A stretch of DNA of 31,273 nt from a bacterium (GTDB lineage Bacteria > JAHJDO01), in assembly GCA_030611945.1 (NCBI GenBank), contig JAUWOV010000007.1:1-31273 (forward strand), read 5' to 3'. How positions within the stretch are numbered: position 1 is the stretch's first letter; the number at the start of each line of letters is the position of its first letter. This document shows positions 7,565-15,998 of the stretch, piece after piece. The notes under the pieces are model-generated. The model was not told the origin of the DNA and made no database searches. It saw only the letters and a list, made by a program, of their open reading frames with translations. A program made the position numbers and the translations under genes.

Positions 7565-9262
7565 ATGTCATATTTGGTACTTGCAAGAAAATGGAGACCT
7601 AAGGAGTTCTCAGGACTTATTGGGCAGGAACATGTAACTAAAACGCTGGTAAATGCTGTAACGTCAGGGCATTTAGCGCATGCTTATATATTCAGCGGAC
7701 CAAGAGGTATTGGCAAAACCTCTACAGCAAGGATACTTGCTAAAGCACTCAATTGCCCGCAGGTAAAAGACGCAGTGCCGTGTAATAAATGCAGTATATG
7801 TCTTGAAATTGCAGAAGGTAACAATATTGATGTTATTGAAATAGACGGCGCCTCTAATAGAGGAATTGATGAGATTAGAAATTTACGTGATAATGTCAGA
7901 TATACACCATCCCAGGGGAAACATAAGGTTTATATAATAGATGAAGTTCATATGCTCACAACAGAAGCGTTTAATGCATTACTCAAAACATTAGAAGAGC
8001 CATCGGAACATGTTAAATTCATATTCGCAACAACAGAGCCTCATAAGATTCCTTTAACCATTCTGTCCCGCTGTCAGCACTTCTCATTTAAAAGAATACA
8101 AACACAGGATCTGGTAAAACATTTAAGACATATGGTTAAAGCTGAGAAAATCAAAGTAACCGATGAAGCCCTGTTTTTAATAGCAAAAAACGCAGACGGC
8201 AGTATACGGGATGCCCAAAGTGTGCTGGATCAATTGGTTTCCTTCTCTCCGGATAAGGAAATTACTGCGCATACTGCAAACAGTCTTTTGGGCTTAGTCA
8301 GCCAGGATATATATTTTCAGTTTGCTGAGAATATATTGCATAATGATATTGTTAAATTATTAATACTGGTTGATAAATTAGTAAACGAAGGAAGAGACAT
8401 AGGACAGGTGGCAAATGGGCTCATTAACTATTTTAGGAACTTGTTTTTCATTAGTCTTGGAAAGCAGGGAGAAGACTTGATAGATGTGTCTCGGGATACA
8501 AAAGAGACATTAGTAAATCAGGCAAATCAGTTTCAAAAAGGCCGGTTGTGGCAGATTTTAGAGATGGTCTCTTCTCTTGAAAAAAATATAAGAACAACAA
8601 GAACCCCCAGAGCTTTTCTTGAAATTGCGATGATTAAAATAGTTAATACTATGTCTCCTGTTATGCTGGGGGAAATTGTAGAAAAATTAACGGAATTAGA
8701 AAAAAAATTGGGGACAGGAAGCGCGTACTCTATTTCCGAACCTTCTCCAGAGCCAATTTCCCGTCCGCTTCAACAGCAGAAAATAGTTCAAGAGAAACCA
8801 GCTCAAGCAGAACCGGTTTCACATCCGCATGAAGAACAAAAGCCCGAACAACAGGATTTAACAATAGATATTGTAAAACAAAAGTGGCCAAAAATAATCT
8901 CCACATTAAAAAAACAAAAAATGATATTGGGAGTCTTTTTGTCGGAAGGGGCTCCTATAAACCTGAAAATGAGTACGTTGGAAATTGGATTTGGACCAAA
9001 CGCCAGATTATTCTTGGAAAAGGTTGAAGCTGAAAGAAAATTTATTGAGGAGACATTATTAGAAGTATTGGGACATAATATAACTGCAAGATGTGTGCCT
9101 GTGGGAAAAGATAACCATACGTTCAAAAATAATGAGGGCTCTAAAAATAAGCAAGCTGAAGAACAGAATGAAAAATTACTAAACAATCCTGCAGTCAAAA
9201 CTGTTATGGAAAAGTTTGAAGCTAAAGTGGTTAAAATTACTAAAAAAAAGGAGGGAATATAA
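7565..9262 (+). CDS. dnaX: DNA polymerase III subunit gamma/tau
   Basis: DnaX is the AAA+ motor of the clamp loader that places the beta sliding clamp on DNA. The 565 residues start with the family signature LARKWRPKEFSGLIGQEHV. Walker A GPRGIGKTS spans about 45-53, the zinc-binding Cys are at 64, 73, 76 and 79, and the Walker B region is VYIIDEVHML, followed by sensor 1 FATTEPHKIP and the arginine finger LSRCQ. Domain III runs to about 365. The remainder is a Pro/Gln/Lys-rich linker and a C-terminal region resembling tau. A run of eight A (8700-8707) lies near codon 380, close to where gamma-forming frameshifts occur in other bacteria, but neither shifted frame stops at once. Start: ATG after an AGAGG Shine-Dalgarno-like sequence. 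Confidence 0.96.
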   Translation: MSYLVLARKWRPKEFSGLIGQEHVTKTLVNAVTSGHLAHAYIFSGPRGIGKTSTARILAKALNCPQVKDAVPCNKCSICLEIAEGNNIDVIEIDGASNRGIDEIRNLRDNVRYTPSQGKHKVYIIDEVHMLTTEAFNALLKTLEEPSEHVKFIFATTEPHKIPLTILSRCQHFSFKRIQTQDLVKHLRHMVKAEKIKVTDEALFLIAKNADGSIRDAQSVLDQLVSFSPDKEITAHTANSLLGLVSQDIYFQFAENILHNDIVKLLILVDKLVNEGRDIGQVANGLINYFRNLFFISLGKQGEDLIDVSRDTKETLVNQANQFQKGRLWQILEMVSSLEKNIRTTRTPRAFLEIAMIKIVNTMSPVMLGEIVEKLTELEKKLGTGSAYSISEPSPEPISRPLQQQKIVQEKPAQAEPVSHPHEEQKPEQQDLTIDIVKQKWPKIISTLKKQKMILGVFLSEGAPINLKMSTLEIGFGPNARLFLEKVEAERKFIEETLLEVLGHNITARCVPVGKDNHTFKNNEGSKNKQAEEQNEKLLNNPAVKTVMEKFEAKVVKITKKKEGI

Positions 9263-9263
9263 A

Positions 9264-9578
9264 ATGGCGGGAATAGGTAAATTTCTTAAACAAGCACAGA
9301 AAATGCAGAAGGATATGTCAAAAATACAGGCGGAAATGGCAGGCAAGACAATAGAAGCCACTGCTGGCGGAGGGATGGTCACAGTAATAGCTAATGGAAA
9401 TCAGGAAATAACCAGTATTAAAATTGAAAAGGAAGTGGTAGATCCTGACGATATAGAGATGCTTGAAAATCTTGTTGTTGCGGCTATTAATGAAGGACTG
9501 CGTAAATCCAAAGAGATGGTTTCAGGGGAAATGAGCAAATTAACAGGCAGCATGAATATACCTGGACTTACTGCATAA
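9264..9578 (+). CDS. YbaB/EbfC nucleoid-associated protein
   Basis: The product is a 104-residue DNA-binding protein forming tweezer-like dimers. It begins MAGIGKFLKQAQKMQKDM and contains the conserved EATAGGGMVTV and VVAAINEGLRKSKE segments. The start is fixed by the strong AAGGAGGG Shine-Dalgarno at the end of dnaX. The reading frame is open further upstream, from 9216, but that extension overlaps dnaX and adds a Lys-rich stretch absent from the family. dnaX-ybaB-recR is a classic conserved gene order. The gene starts one base after the dnaX stop, so translation is probably coupled. Confidence 0.95.
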   Translation: MAGIGKFLKQAQKMQKDMSKIQAEMAGKTIEATAGGGMVTVIANGNQEITSIKIEKEVVDPDDIEMLENLVVAAINEGLRKSKEMVSGEMSKLTGSMNIPGLTA

Positions 9579-9588
9579 GGGGAAAAAC

Positions 9589-10182
9589 GTGTATTACACA
9601 GAATCTCTTGACAAACTGGTTAAAGAATTAGGTAAATTTCCTGGTATTGGACCAAGAAGCGCTCAAAAATTAGCGTTTCATATAATGAAGATACCTAAAG
9701 AAGAAGCCAGGGAACTTGCGCAAGCTATTGTAGATATAAAGGAAAAAACAAGGCATTGTTCTATATGCAATAACTTTTCAGAAGGGGAATACTGTCCAAT
9801 CTGCGCAAATCCAGGCAGAGATAAAAGCATAATATGTGTTGTTGAAGAACCAAATGATATAATTGCAATAGAAAAAATAGGAATATATAAAGGAACATAT
9901 CACGTATTAATGGGCGCTATATCTCCACTTGACGGAATAGGCCCTGATGAGTTAAGAATAAAAGAACTACTGAAAAGGATATCCTCAGATGTCAAGGAAG
10001 TTATATTAGCAACAAATTCTAATACAGAAGGTGAGGCTACAGCAATGTATCTTGGTAAGATAATAAAGCCGTCAGGGATCAAAGTAACCAGAATTGCCAG
10101 AGGTATCCCTGTTGGTGGAAATATTGAGTATACAGATCAGGCAACATTAGCTAAAGCTATGGAAAAACGGGGGGAATTATAA
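9589..10182 (+). CDS. recR: Recombination mediator RecR
   Basis: RecR acts with RecO (and RecF) to load RecA onto SSB-coated gaps. The 197 residues are the normal length. A helix-hairpin-helix region (GKFPGIGPRSAQKLAFH, about 16-32) is followed by a C4 zinc finger (Cys 57, 60, 69, 72), a Toprim domain (VVEEPNDIIAIEK, TNSNTEGEATAMYL), and the C-terminal RGIPVGGNIEYTDQATL motif. The start is GTG at 9589, preceded by AAGGGG, giving the standard N-terminus. The stop overlaps the next start by one base (TAATG). Confidence 0.97.
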   Translation: MYYTESLDKLVKELGKFPGIGPRSAQKLAFHIMKIPKEEARELAQAIVDIKEKTRHCSICNNFSEGEYCPICANPGRDKSIICVVEEPNDIIAIEKIGIYKGTYHVLMGAISPLDGIGPDELRIKELLKRISSDVKEVILATNSNTEGEATAMYLGKIIKPSGIKVTRIARGIPVGGNIEYTDQATLAKAMEKRGEL

Positions 10183-10733
10183 TGACACTTAACGCTCTGG
10201 ATATCATCATAATCTTGATTCTGGGAATAGTAACTGTATGGAGTGGAATTAAAGGTTTTTTCAAAACCATTATAAATCTGACCGCTATTATCCTTGGATA
10301 TATTGTTGCCAGTCATTTCTATGTATTTTTCGTTGAAATGTTCAGAGAAAAGATGGGTGATTCAGTATTTATAAAAGGATTATGCTTTGTAGCGCTTTTT
10401 GTTCTTACTGCTGGAGCTATTCTAGTATTGGGACATTTCTGTAATAAGCTGGTAAAAAAATCTCCTTTAAGGGGGCTTGACCATGTAGGAGGAATTTTAT
10501 TTGGCTTTATTAAAGGCGCATGTATTGTAGGTGTATTGCTTATTTTTTTGATAGTTCTGCTGCCTAAGGATAGTAAATTTACAGGAGAGTCCTGTATATT
10601 CCCAAAGGCAAAGACAGTATTTTTAGCTATGAAAGCTCTCCTGCCACAATCCCTCAAACAAAAAACAAGTCAAAAATACGAGGAGTTTAAGAATTATTGG
10701 AAACAGACAAAAGAGAATCTCTCCCTTCTCTAA
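10182..10733 (+). CDS. CvpA family membrane protein
   Basis: The product is a 183-residue integral membrane protein with about four hydrophobic segments: LDIIIILILGIVTVWSGIKG at about 5-24, then a second around 27-47, a third around 65-85 and a fourth around 100-126. A charged cytoplasmic tail follows. The N-terminal segment with its Gly-rich KGFFKT turn and the later central GGILFGFIKGACIV motif are typical of CvpA, named from colicin V production and also linked to envelope homeostasis. The ATG overlaps the recR stop, so the gene is translationally coupled. Its 3' end overlaps nth by 37 bases. Confidence 0.85.
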   Translation: MTLNALDIIIILILGIVTVWSGIKGFFKTIINLTAIILGYIVASHFYVFFVEMFREKMGDSVFIKGLCFVALFVLTAGAILVLGHFCNKLVKKSPLRGLDHVGGILFGFIKGACIVGVLLIFLIVLLPKDSKFTGESCIFPKAKTVFLAMKALLPQSLKQKTSQKYEEFKNYWKQTKENLSLL

Positions 10734-11341
10734 TTTCCAGACTGATAAAAGAATATCCTAGTCCAAAGACTACTCTACATTACAGAGGTCCTGTTCAGCT
10801 TCTTGTATCAACAATACTCTCTGCGCAATGCACAGATAAGAGGGTAAACAAGGTAACAGAGAAACTGTTTAAAAAGTATAAGTTTGTAGGGGATTATGCT
10901 AATGCAGAACTTCCTGAATTAGAAAAGGATATAAGACAAACAGGCTTCTTCAGAAATAAGGCAAAGAATATAAAAAATGCATCTAAGATACTCATAGAGA
11001 AATTTGACGGACAAGTTCCAAATACCATGAAAGAGATGCTTCTTCTCCCCGGGGTTGCAAGAAAAACAGCAAACGTAGTGCTAACAAGTGCATATGGAGT
11101 AATTGAAGGCATTGTAGTTGATACTCATGTGAAAAGATTATCGCAGAGATTGGGTTTAACCAATAATAATGATCCAAAAAAAATAGAAAAAGATCTCATG
11201 GATATTGTGCCAAAAAATAAATGGGCGCAATTCTCGTTTTTACTCATATCCCATGGCAGGAAAGTATGTCAGGCAAGAAAACCCATCTGTAATAAATGCA
11301 TGCTTAATGACATATGCACATCAAAAACAAATCTTACATGA
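10697..11341 (+). CDS. nth: Endonuclease III (DNA glycosylase/AP lyase)
   Basis: Endonuclease III removes oxidised pyrimidines and nicks the abasic site. The 214 residues show LVSTILSAQCTDKRVN, the HhH-GPD region LLPGVARKTANVVL with catalytic Lys123, the catalytic Asp142 in VDTHVKR, and the [4Fe-4S] cluster ligands Cys191, 198, 201 and 207 (spacing C-X6-C-X2-C-X5-C). The hairpin usually reads LPGVGRKTA; here the second Gly is Ala121. The start is TTG at 10697, inside the cvpA 3' end, with AGGAG 11 bases upstream; this gives a normal N-terminus. Confidence 0.95.
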   Translation: METDKRESLPSLISRLIKEYPSPKTTLHYRGPVQLLVSTILSAQCTDKRVNKVTEKLFKKYKFVGDYANAELPELEKDIRQTGFFRNKAKNIKNASKILIEKFDGQVPNTMKEMLLLPGVARKTANVVLTSAYGVIEGIVVDTHVKRLSQRLGLTNNNDPKKIEKDLMDIVPKNKWAQFSFLLISHGRKVCQARKPICNKCMLNDICTSKTNLT

Positions 11342-11416
11342 AGCAAAAGGCCACCTTATTATTCAATTAGTTGTAAAAAAATAAATGGGTAAGAAAAGAA
11401 ATATTTTAGAGCTAAA

Positions 11417-12301
11417 ATGAATCGTAAACAGGAAAGTAAGATTCAATTTGAATTCCTTCCGTTAAAGGAGACAATGCCGAGCATTGTTTACGCCGGGATT
11501 GTAGAATATACTCCTGATTCAATTTACGAGAATGTGCATGCTTACTACCAGATTTGTGTTGTAACCTCAGGGGCAGGTTCTTTTTGGTTGAAAGGGAAGA
11601 AAAGATTTTCTTTTAAAAATGGGGAGATATTTGTAATTAAATCTCAAGAAAAATTTATGATTAAAGCTGATGAGAAAAGACCTCTGAGGTACGCTTTTAT
11701 AGGGATAGATTTTCATAAGGTTAAAAAAGCTTTAGAAAAAGATCAATTATTGATTCTTAAGAAGACCTTGGATGAGGCATATAAAACACCTTTACCTGAC
11801 AAATTTAATATTGCTTTGCTGATTAGTAAATTCCTTGAAGAAGTAAGACAGAAGAGAATAAATTATTTAATGTTGGCTAAAGGATATTGTTTACAATGTC
11901 TTAGTTTATGCGTTAGGAGCGTCTATGACAGGAGCAATTTTCATCAGCAAATTTTTTCAAGGAAAGAACAAGAGATAGTTGAAAAAACGATTAAATTTAT
12001 TAAGAACAACTATCGCGGGAAAATTACTTTACAAACACTTGCAGATAAAGTTTTTTTGAGTCCTTATTATTTTTCCAGGATCTTTAAAAAATCTATGGGA
12101 TATTCGCCAATTCAATATGTAAACATAACAAGGATTCAAAGGGCTAAAGAATTGCTGAAAGAAAGCGATATTACCATAAGTGAAATTTCAGAAAAATTAG
12201 GTTTTTTTGATGTTTTTTATTTCAGTTCTCTATTTAAAAGAATTGAAGGGCTTTCTCCACTTCAATATAGAAAAACTCTCAGAAATTTTGCCATCCTCTA
12301 A
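11417..12301 (+). CDS. AraC family transcriptional regulator
   Basis: The 294 residues have the standard two-part layout. An N-terminal cupin-like sensing domain is at about 15-105 (HAYYQICVVTSGAGSFWLKG, KNGEIFVIKSQ). A C-terminal pair of helix-turn-helix motifs is at about 190-290, with LQTLADKVFLSPYYFSRIFK and ISEISEKLGFFDVFYFSSLF, ending in the SPLQYRK signature. It most likely senses a small molecule, such as a sugar or other carbon source, and regulates the SDR/cyclase genes that start 110 bases downstream on the same strand. The ligand cannot be read from the sequence. No strong Shine-Dalgarno or promoter is evident in the 75-base gap after nth. Confidence 0.92.
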   Translation: MNRKQESKIQFEFLPLKETMPSIVYAGIVEYTPDSIYENVHAYYQICVVTSGAGSFWLKGKKRFSFKNGEIFVIKSQEKFMIKADEKRPLRYAFIGIDFHKVKKALEKDQLLILKKTLDEAYKTPLPDKFNIALLISKFLEEVRQKRINYLMLAKGYCLQCLSLCVRSVYDRSNFHQQIFSRKEQEIVEKTIKFIKNNYRGKITLQTLADKVFLSPYYFSRIFKKSMGYSPIQYVNITRIQRAKELLKESDITISEISEKLGFFDVFYFSSLFKRIEGLSPLQYRKTLRNFAIL

Positions 12302-12337
12302 ACAAGAGCAATATTACACAAAAAAAAGTCAATATTG

Positions 12338-12358
12338 TCCATAGACTGTGGATATAAT
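12338..12358 (+). promoter_or_regulatory. Inverted repeat abutting a perfect -10 box upstream of the SDR/cyclase genes
   Basis: TCCATAG (12338-12344) and CTGTGGA (12346-12352) form a 7-base inverted repeat with one mismatch around a single A. The next six bases, 12353-12358, are TATAAT. No good -35 box lies 16-18 bases upstream of it. A perfect -10 with no -35 and an adjacent operator-like repeat fits an activator-dependent promoter, with the AraC-type gene just upstream as the obvious candidate. Confidence 0.45.
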
Positions 12359-12411
12359 TTTGTATATACTTACTATATTCTTACGACTTAACCAAATTGA
12401 AAGATCCAAAA

Positions 12412-13422
12412 ATGGCTACTAAAAAAGCGAAGATACCTAAAGACAAAAAGATTCTTATAACAGGGGCTTCAGGAATAATAGGACACGCAGTTGCTTTGGA
12501 AGCATTAAAAGAGAACGAAGTATGGGGTGTTGCTCGTTTTACAAATCCAAAATTAAAGAAAAAGCTAGAAGATGCAGGTCTCAAATGTATTGTTAAAAAT
12601 TTTGTAGATTGGGACGTAGAATCAATAAAAAAAGCTTTAGAAGATTTGCCAGACGATTTTGATATTGTAATTGATGAGACATATCATACTGCGTTTGTTA
12701 CTCCTGCACTTTATGAAAGGTATCCAAATGTAAAATCATTCGTTGCTACTACAACAGGTCAAAATTATATTGGCTATACAGAGGAATATTTAGGAGAAAG
12801 GAAAAAATTCCGGTGGGACGAGAGTCTTCGCCAACCATTATCATACTTTGGTAAATACGGAATGGATAAAGTAGCAATAGAATATTTTGCCCACCATTAT
12901 TGTATTACTAAAAAGATACCCACGGTTATCTTACGCTATGAGTGTCCTGTTATCACTGATTTGAGTCTTCATAAAAAAGGATACGGGAGTTGGATAGGCT
13001 TAAAAGATATAATTGATGGGAATGAGATTGCTATACTCAGAAACATTATTGGCAGACCTTGGAATGTTATCCATAGTACAGATGTAGCAATTGCAACTCT
13101 TGAGGCATCCTCATTAGCAACTATATCTCCTAATATATTTAATATAGCAGGATATAGACATTACACAAACAGAGAGATGTTAGATACTATGGCAGAAGTC
13201 TTTGGGAAAAAGGTCAAATACCGAGAATTTTTATCTAAGGCGTATATACAATATGGAGGCTATTATAAAGGAAATTTTATACCTCGCACAGGATACAATT
13301 ATCCCTTTATCTATGTCTTGGATAAAATGAAAAAATATCTAAGTGAGCCTAAGATATCTTGGCGAGATATGGTGGAAGATGTGAAATGTAACGAAACTTA
13401 TAAACTACTTTGGGAAAAGTAA
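12412..13422 (+). CDS. SDR-type NAD(P)-dependent epimerase/dehydratase family protein
   Basis: This is a 336-residue extended short-chain dehydrogenase/reductase. The Rossmann glycine motif ITGASGIIG lies at about 16-24 and the catalytic Tyr-x-x-x-Lys is in FGKYGMDKVA (Tyr149, Lys153). The C-terminal part (IIGRPWNVIHSTDVAIATLE, NIFNIAGYRHYTNREML) is typical of substrate-binding domains of sugar-nucleotide epimerases and reductases. I chose ATG 12412; an in-frame TTG at 12397 would add five residues but has no better ribosome site. The substrate is unknown. It is the first gene of the set behind the AraC regulator. Confidence 0.85.
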   Translation: MATKKAKIPKDKKILITGASGIIGHAVALEALKENEVWGVARFTNPKLKKKLEDAGLKCIVKNFVDWDVESIKKALEDLPDDFDIVIDETYHTAFVTPALYERYPNVKSFVATTTGQNYIGYTEEYLGERKKFRWDESLRQPLSYFGKYGMDKVAIEYFAHHYCITKKIPTVILRYECPVITDLSLHKKGYGSWIGLKDIIDGNEIAILRNIIGRPWNVIHSTDVAIATLEASSLATISPNIFNIAGYRHYTNREMLDTMAEVFGKKVKYREFLSKAYIQYGGYYKGNFIPRTGYNYPFIYVLDKMKKYLSEPKISWRDMVEDVKCNETYKLLWEK

Positions 13423-13463
13423 TTCAAGCAAGTAAAAAATTATTTTTTAAAGGAAAATTAATT

Positions 13464-14159
13464 ATGAGCAAACGTATTATTGATTTATCAAGACCTATTT
13501 TAGATGAAAAATATGTAAAACCAGACCAGACTGCAGAAAGACCTGGTACTGATTGGCGTTATCATGGTTACATATGTATACAGCACAGATTAGATTGTCC
13601 TGTTAAAGTGGGCACACATTTTGAGATAGCGTCTCATTGTGTTCCAGACCCCAATGGTCCATCTTTAGAGCGATTTAAGACAGATGATATTTATGCTCTT
13701 GATATACCAGTTGATAAACTCTACGAGATACCCACGACTTTCCTTCGTCTTGATCGGAATGGATTAGGAGCGGCAATAGCTGTTGAAGAGCTTGAAAATG
13801 CTCTTAATGCAGCTAATGTTCCCATTAATCCTGATGATGCCTTGCTTGTACAAGCGCAAAAGAAGGCTTCCTGCTGTGAAGAATATATGTATTTTTCAAA
13901 ACCAGCGGTAGATTGGATAATCAGTAAAAAGTTACGGCTTTTGGGTTCTGATTCATGGGAAAATCATGATACAAAAATCGAGAAAGAACCACGTTCGGTA
14001 AAACTTTTCTACGAATTATTCAAAGCCAGCGTATGGTGTCTTATAAATCTGAATAATATGGATAAAATACGTAAGAATAGACTTAAATTAACGGTTTTAC
14101 CACTACCAACAAAAACAACCGTAACTACTTGTCGTGCAGTTGCTGTTGAAGAAGATTAG
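13464..14159 (+). CDS. Cyclase family metal-dependent hydrolase (KynB-like fold)
   Basis: The 231-residue protein begins with the family signature RIIDLSRPI. It carries a metal-binding motif at 50-58 (GTHFEIASH) that corresponds to the usual HxGTHxDxPxH; the Asp position is Glu54 here. A later GSDSWENHD segment matches the position of the conserved G-x-D stretch near the C-terminal half. Family members include kynurenine formamidase and isatin hydrolase, which open amide or lactam bonds using Mn or Zn. There are no tryptophan-degradation genes nearby, so kynurenine is not implied. Start: ATG 13464 with AAAGGA upstream; the frame is open further upstream, to 13410, but that overlaps the previous gene. 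Its place between two SDR enzymes suggests a ring-opening or lactone step in a short catabolic route. Confidence 0.8.
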   Translation: MSKRIIDLSRPILDEKYVKPDQTAERPGTDWRYHGYICIQHRLDCPVKVGTHFEIASHCVPDPNGPSLERFKTDDIYALDIPVDKLYEIPTTFLRLDRNGLGAAIAVEELENALNAANVPINPDDALLVQAQKKASCCEEYMYFSKPAVDWIISKKLRLLGSDSWENHDTKIEKEPRSVKLFYELFKASVWCLINLNNMDKIRKNRLKLTVLPLPTKTTVTTCRAVAVEED

Positions 14160-14222
14160 AAACATAATTTTTTATAAAGAAAGGAATTATAAAAAATATA
14201 AAAAACAAGGAGGTATCGAATA

Positions 14223-15143
14223 ATGTTGAATCAACAAGACAAACCAAAAATTCAGAAAAATCAAAACATCAACAAAGTTCTTATAGTTGGACCTAATGGA
14301 AACATTGGGAAGTATCTCATTCCGGAACTCTTGAAATTAGGTTATCAGGTAAGAGCACTGGAGTATAGAAGCAAGGTGGAAGAAAGAGAAGGATTGGAGA
14401 TATTCAAAGGAAATACCCTTGATGCTGAATCTTTAAAAAAAGCAGTAGATGGTGTTGATGCAGTTTGTCATTTGATAAGGGCAACTGGCCCAGGAGATAC
14501 TCCTTGTGAGAAATGGTTTAATTGCTGTATTAGAGGAGCAGTGAATCTTTTGGAAGCAGCAAAAGAAGTAAAATTGGTGCGTTTTATTGCCGGAAGTGCA
14601 GACAACGTCTTGGGAATTACGCTAAAACAACAGTATGGGAGCATTAATGAAAATCATCCAAAATGTGGTAGAGCTACCGATTATTACAGTCTTTTTAAGG
14701 TGATAGAAGAAGAGTTGTGCCGGCAGTATTATCTCCGTCATAAAATACCGGTTGTAATCACACGATTCGGTCTGATATGGACAGAAAATTTTTTGGAAGG
14801 TGTAATAGGTGCCCTTGATAGAAAGAACAAGAAGATCATCAAAAAACTTGATATAAATGGAAAACCCTTGATTCGTCAGGATAATCATGTAGATGATGTT
14901 GTTCAGGGAATTCTGTTGGCTCTTGAAAAGGATGAAGCAGTAGGGCAAGATTTCAATATAGGCGGACCGGCACCATACTCCACTTCAGAGTTGTGTAACA
15001 TACTATCAGAGAAATACGGATGGTCGGTTGTAGAACAAAAAAGTGATTGGTACTCCTGGACATTAGATAGTTCAAAAGCTCGCTCTGTGCTCGGATATAG
15101 ACCTCAGGTAAATGTTTTGGATTGGTTAAGAGATAAAATCTAA
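14223..15143 (+). CDS. SDR-type NAD-dependent epimerase/dehydratase
   Basis: This is a 306-residue extended SDR, distinct from the one at 12412. The glycine motif VGPNGNIGKY lies at about 22-31, DAVCHLIRA is at about 79-87, and the catalytic Tyr155-x-x-x-Lys159 is in YYSLFKVIEE. NIGGPAPYSTSEL in the C-terminal half is the common epimerase substrate-domain motif. A strong AAGGAGG Shine-Dalgarno at 14207-14213 marks the ATG. It closes the AraC-SDR-cyclase-SDR group. The N-terminal 15 residues are Gln/Asn/Lys-rich and precede the fold. The substrate is unknown. Confidence 0.87.
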   Translation: MLNQQDKPKIQKNQNINKVLIVGPNGNIGKYLIPELLKLGYQVRALEYRSKVEEREGLEIFKGNTLDAESLKKAVDGVDAVCHLIRATGPGDTPCEKWFNCCIRGAVNLLEAAKEVKLVRFIAGSADNVLGITLKQQYGSINENHPKCGRATDYYSLFKVIEEELCRQYYLRHKIPVVITRFGLIWTENFLEGVIGALDRKNKKIIKKLDINGKPLIRQDNHVDDVVQGILLALEKDEAVGQDFNIGGPAPYSTSELCNILSEKYGWSVVEQKSDWYSWTLDSSKARSVLGYRPQVNVLDWLRDKI

Positions 15144-15159
15144 TTTTTGCTGATTCTTT

Positions 15160-15188
15160 TTGACCCTTATCATATTTTAAGATATAAT
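15160..15188 (+). promoter_or_regulatory. Near-consensus sigma70-type promoter for the acyltransferase/ligase/radical SAM operon
   Basis: TTGACC (15160-15165) and a perfect TATAAT (15183-15188) are separated by exactly 17 bases. The predicted start near 15195 leaves a leader of about 45 bases before the ATG at 15240. It is one of the best-matching promoters in the window and separates this operon from the SDR/cyclase group. Confidence 0.7.
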
Positions 15189-15239
15189 TCAGTTAATTAT
15201 ATCCTTTCTGTAATAGTACTGGAGAGATATCTTATTTAG

Positions 15240-15998
15240 ATGAATGTTCTGAAACTGATATATCGGAATGTAATTTTTTATACCTTATTCATACTGTTTG
15301 CCATAGTAAGTATACCTATTCTTACATTTTACATTTGTTTTTTAGCTATATTTTCTACCCGGCGCAGGACAATGAAGCGGTTTCGTATCACAATCGGATG
15401 GTGGGCGCTTGGTATTATTAAAATTATCTTGTTGCCTGTAGCGAGAATTCAATATAAAAATAGATCCGAAATCAATATCCCCGGGCCATATATTTTCGTT
15501 TGTAATCACCGCTCATTTTCAGATGGTTTTTTACTTGCTTTACCGTGTATGCCTCAGGAGTGTATTCAGATAGTTAATGCCTGGCCGTTTAAAATACCTG
15601 TCATTGGTTTGATAGCCAAGCTTGCAGGTTATTTAAGTATCAACGAGATGTCGTTTAATGAGTTCTCTCGTAGAGCATGTGAGCTGCTCAGGCAAGGAGT
15701 TTCCATTGCTGCATTTCCTGAAGGAACACGTTCTGCAGACAAAAAAATCGGGCAGTTCCACAGCTCGATCTTTCGTGTTGCTTTGCAAGCGCAATGTCCA
15801 ATCGTGCCTATATGTATTTCCGGGAATGAGAATATCCCTCCACGCGGATCGCTTCTCTTGCATCCGGGAATAATCAGGATGCATAAATTGCCGGGTCTGC
15901 AATTGGAACAGTACAAGGATTTAAGCCCGTTTAAGCTTAAAAACAAAGTGCGTGATATAATAACTAAAGAGCTTGCTGTTATGGAGCATGGAGCATGA
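15240..15998 (+). CDS. 1-acyl-sn-glycerol-3-phosphate acyltransferase-like protein (PlsC family)
   Basis: The product is a 252-residue membrane-bound acyltransferase. A long hydrophobic N-terminal segment (about 10-38) is followed by the catalytic HX4D motif in NHRSFSDGF (His90, Asp95), the substrate motif FPEGTRS (159-165) and VPICISG (189-195). PlsC enzymes move an acyl group from acyl-ACP or acyl-CoA to a lyso-phospholipid or another hydroxyl or amine acceptor. Here it is the first gene of an operon with an adenylate-forming ligase and a radical SAM-hotdog fusion. That context suggests acyl transfer to a specialised product rather than bulk phospholipid synthesis, although this is inference. 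Its stop overlaps the next start (ATGA). Confidence 0.88.
   Translation: MNVLKLIYRNVIFYTLFILFAIVSIPILTFYICFLAIFSTRRRTMKRFRITIGWWALGIIKIILLPVARIQYKNRSEINIPGPYIFVCNHRSFSDGFLLALPCMPQECIQIVNAWPFKIPVIGLIAKLAGYLSINEMSFNEFSRRACELLRQGVSIAAFPEGTRSADKKIGQFHSSIFRVALQAQCPIVPICISGNENIPPRGSLLLHPGIIRMHKLPGLQLEQYKDLSPFKLKNKVRDIITKELAVMEHGA

Noticed and set aside
8700-8840. Programmed frameshift in dnaX producing gamma
   Set aside because: The A-run is present, but neither shifted frame meets an early stop and no stimulatory hairpin is evident; kept only as a low-interest observation.
13410-13463. Upstream extension of the cyclase-family gene
   Set aside because: It would start at a TTG inside the previous gene; ATG 13464 has a proper ribosome site and the family N-terminus.
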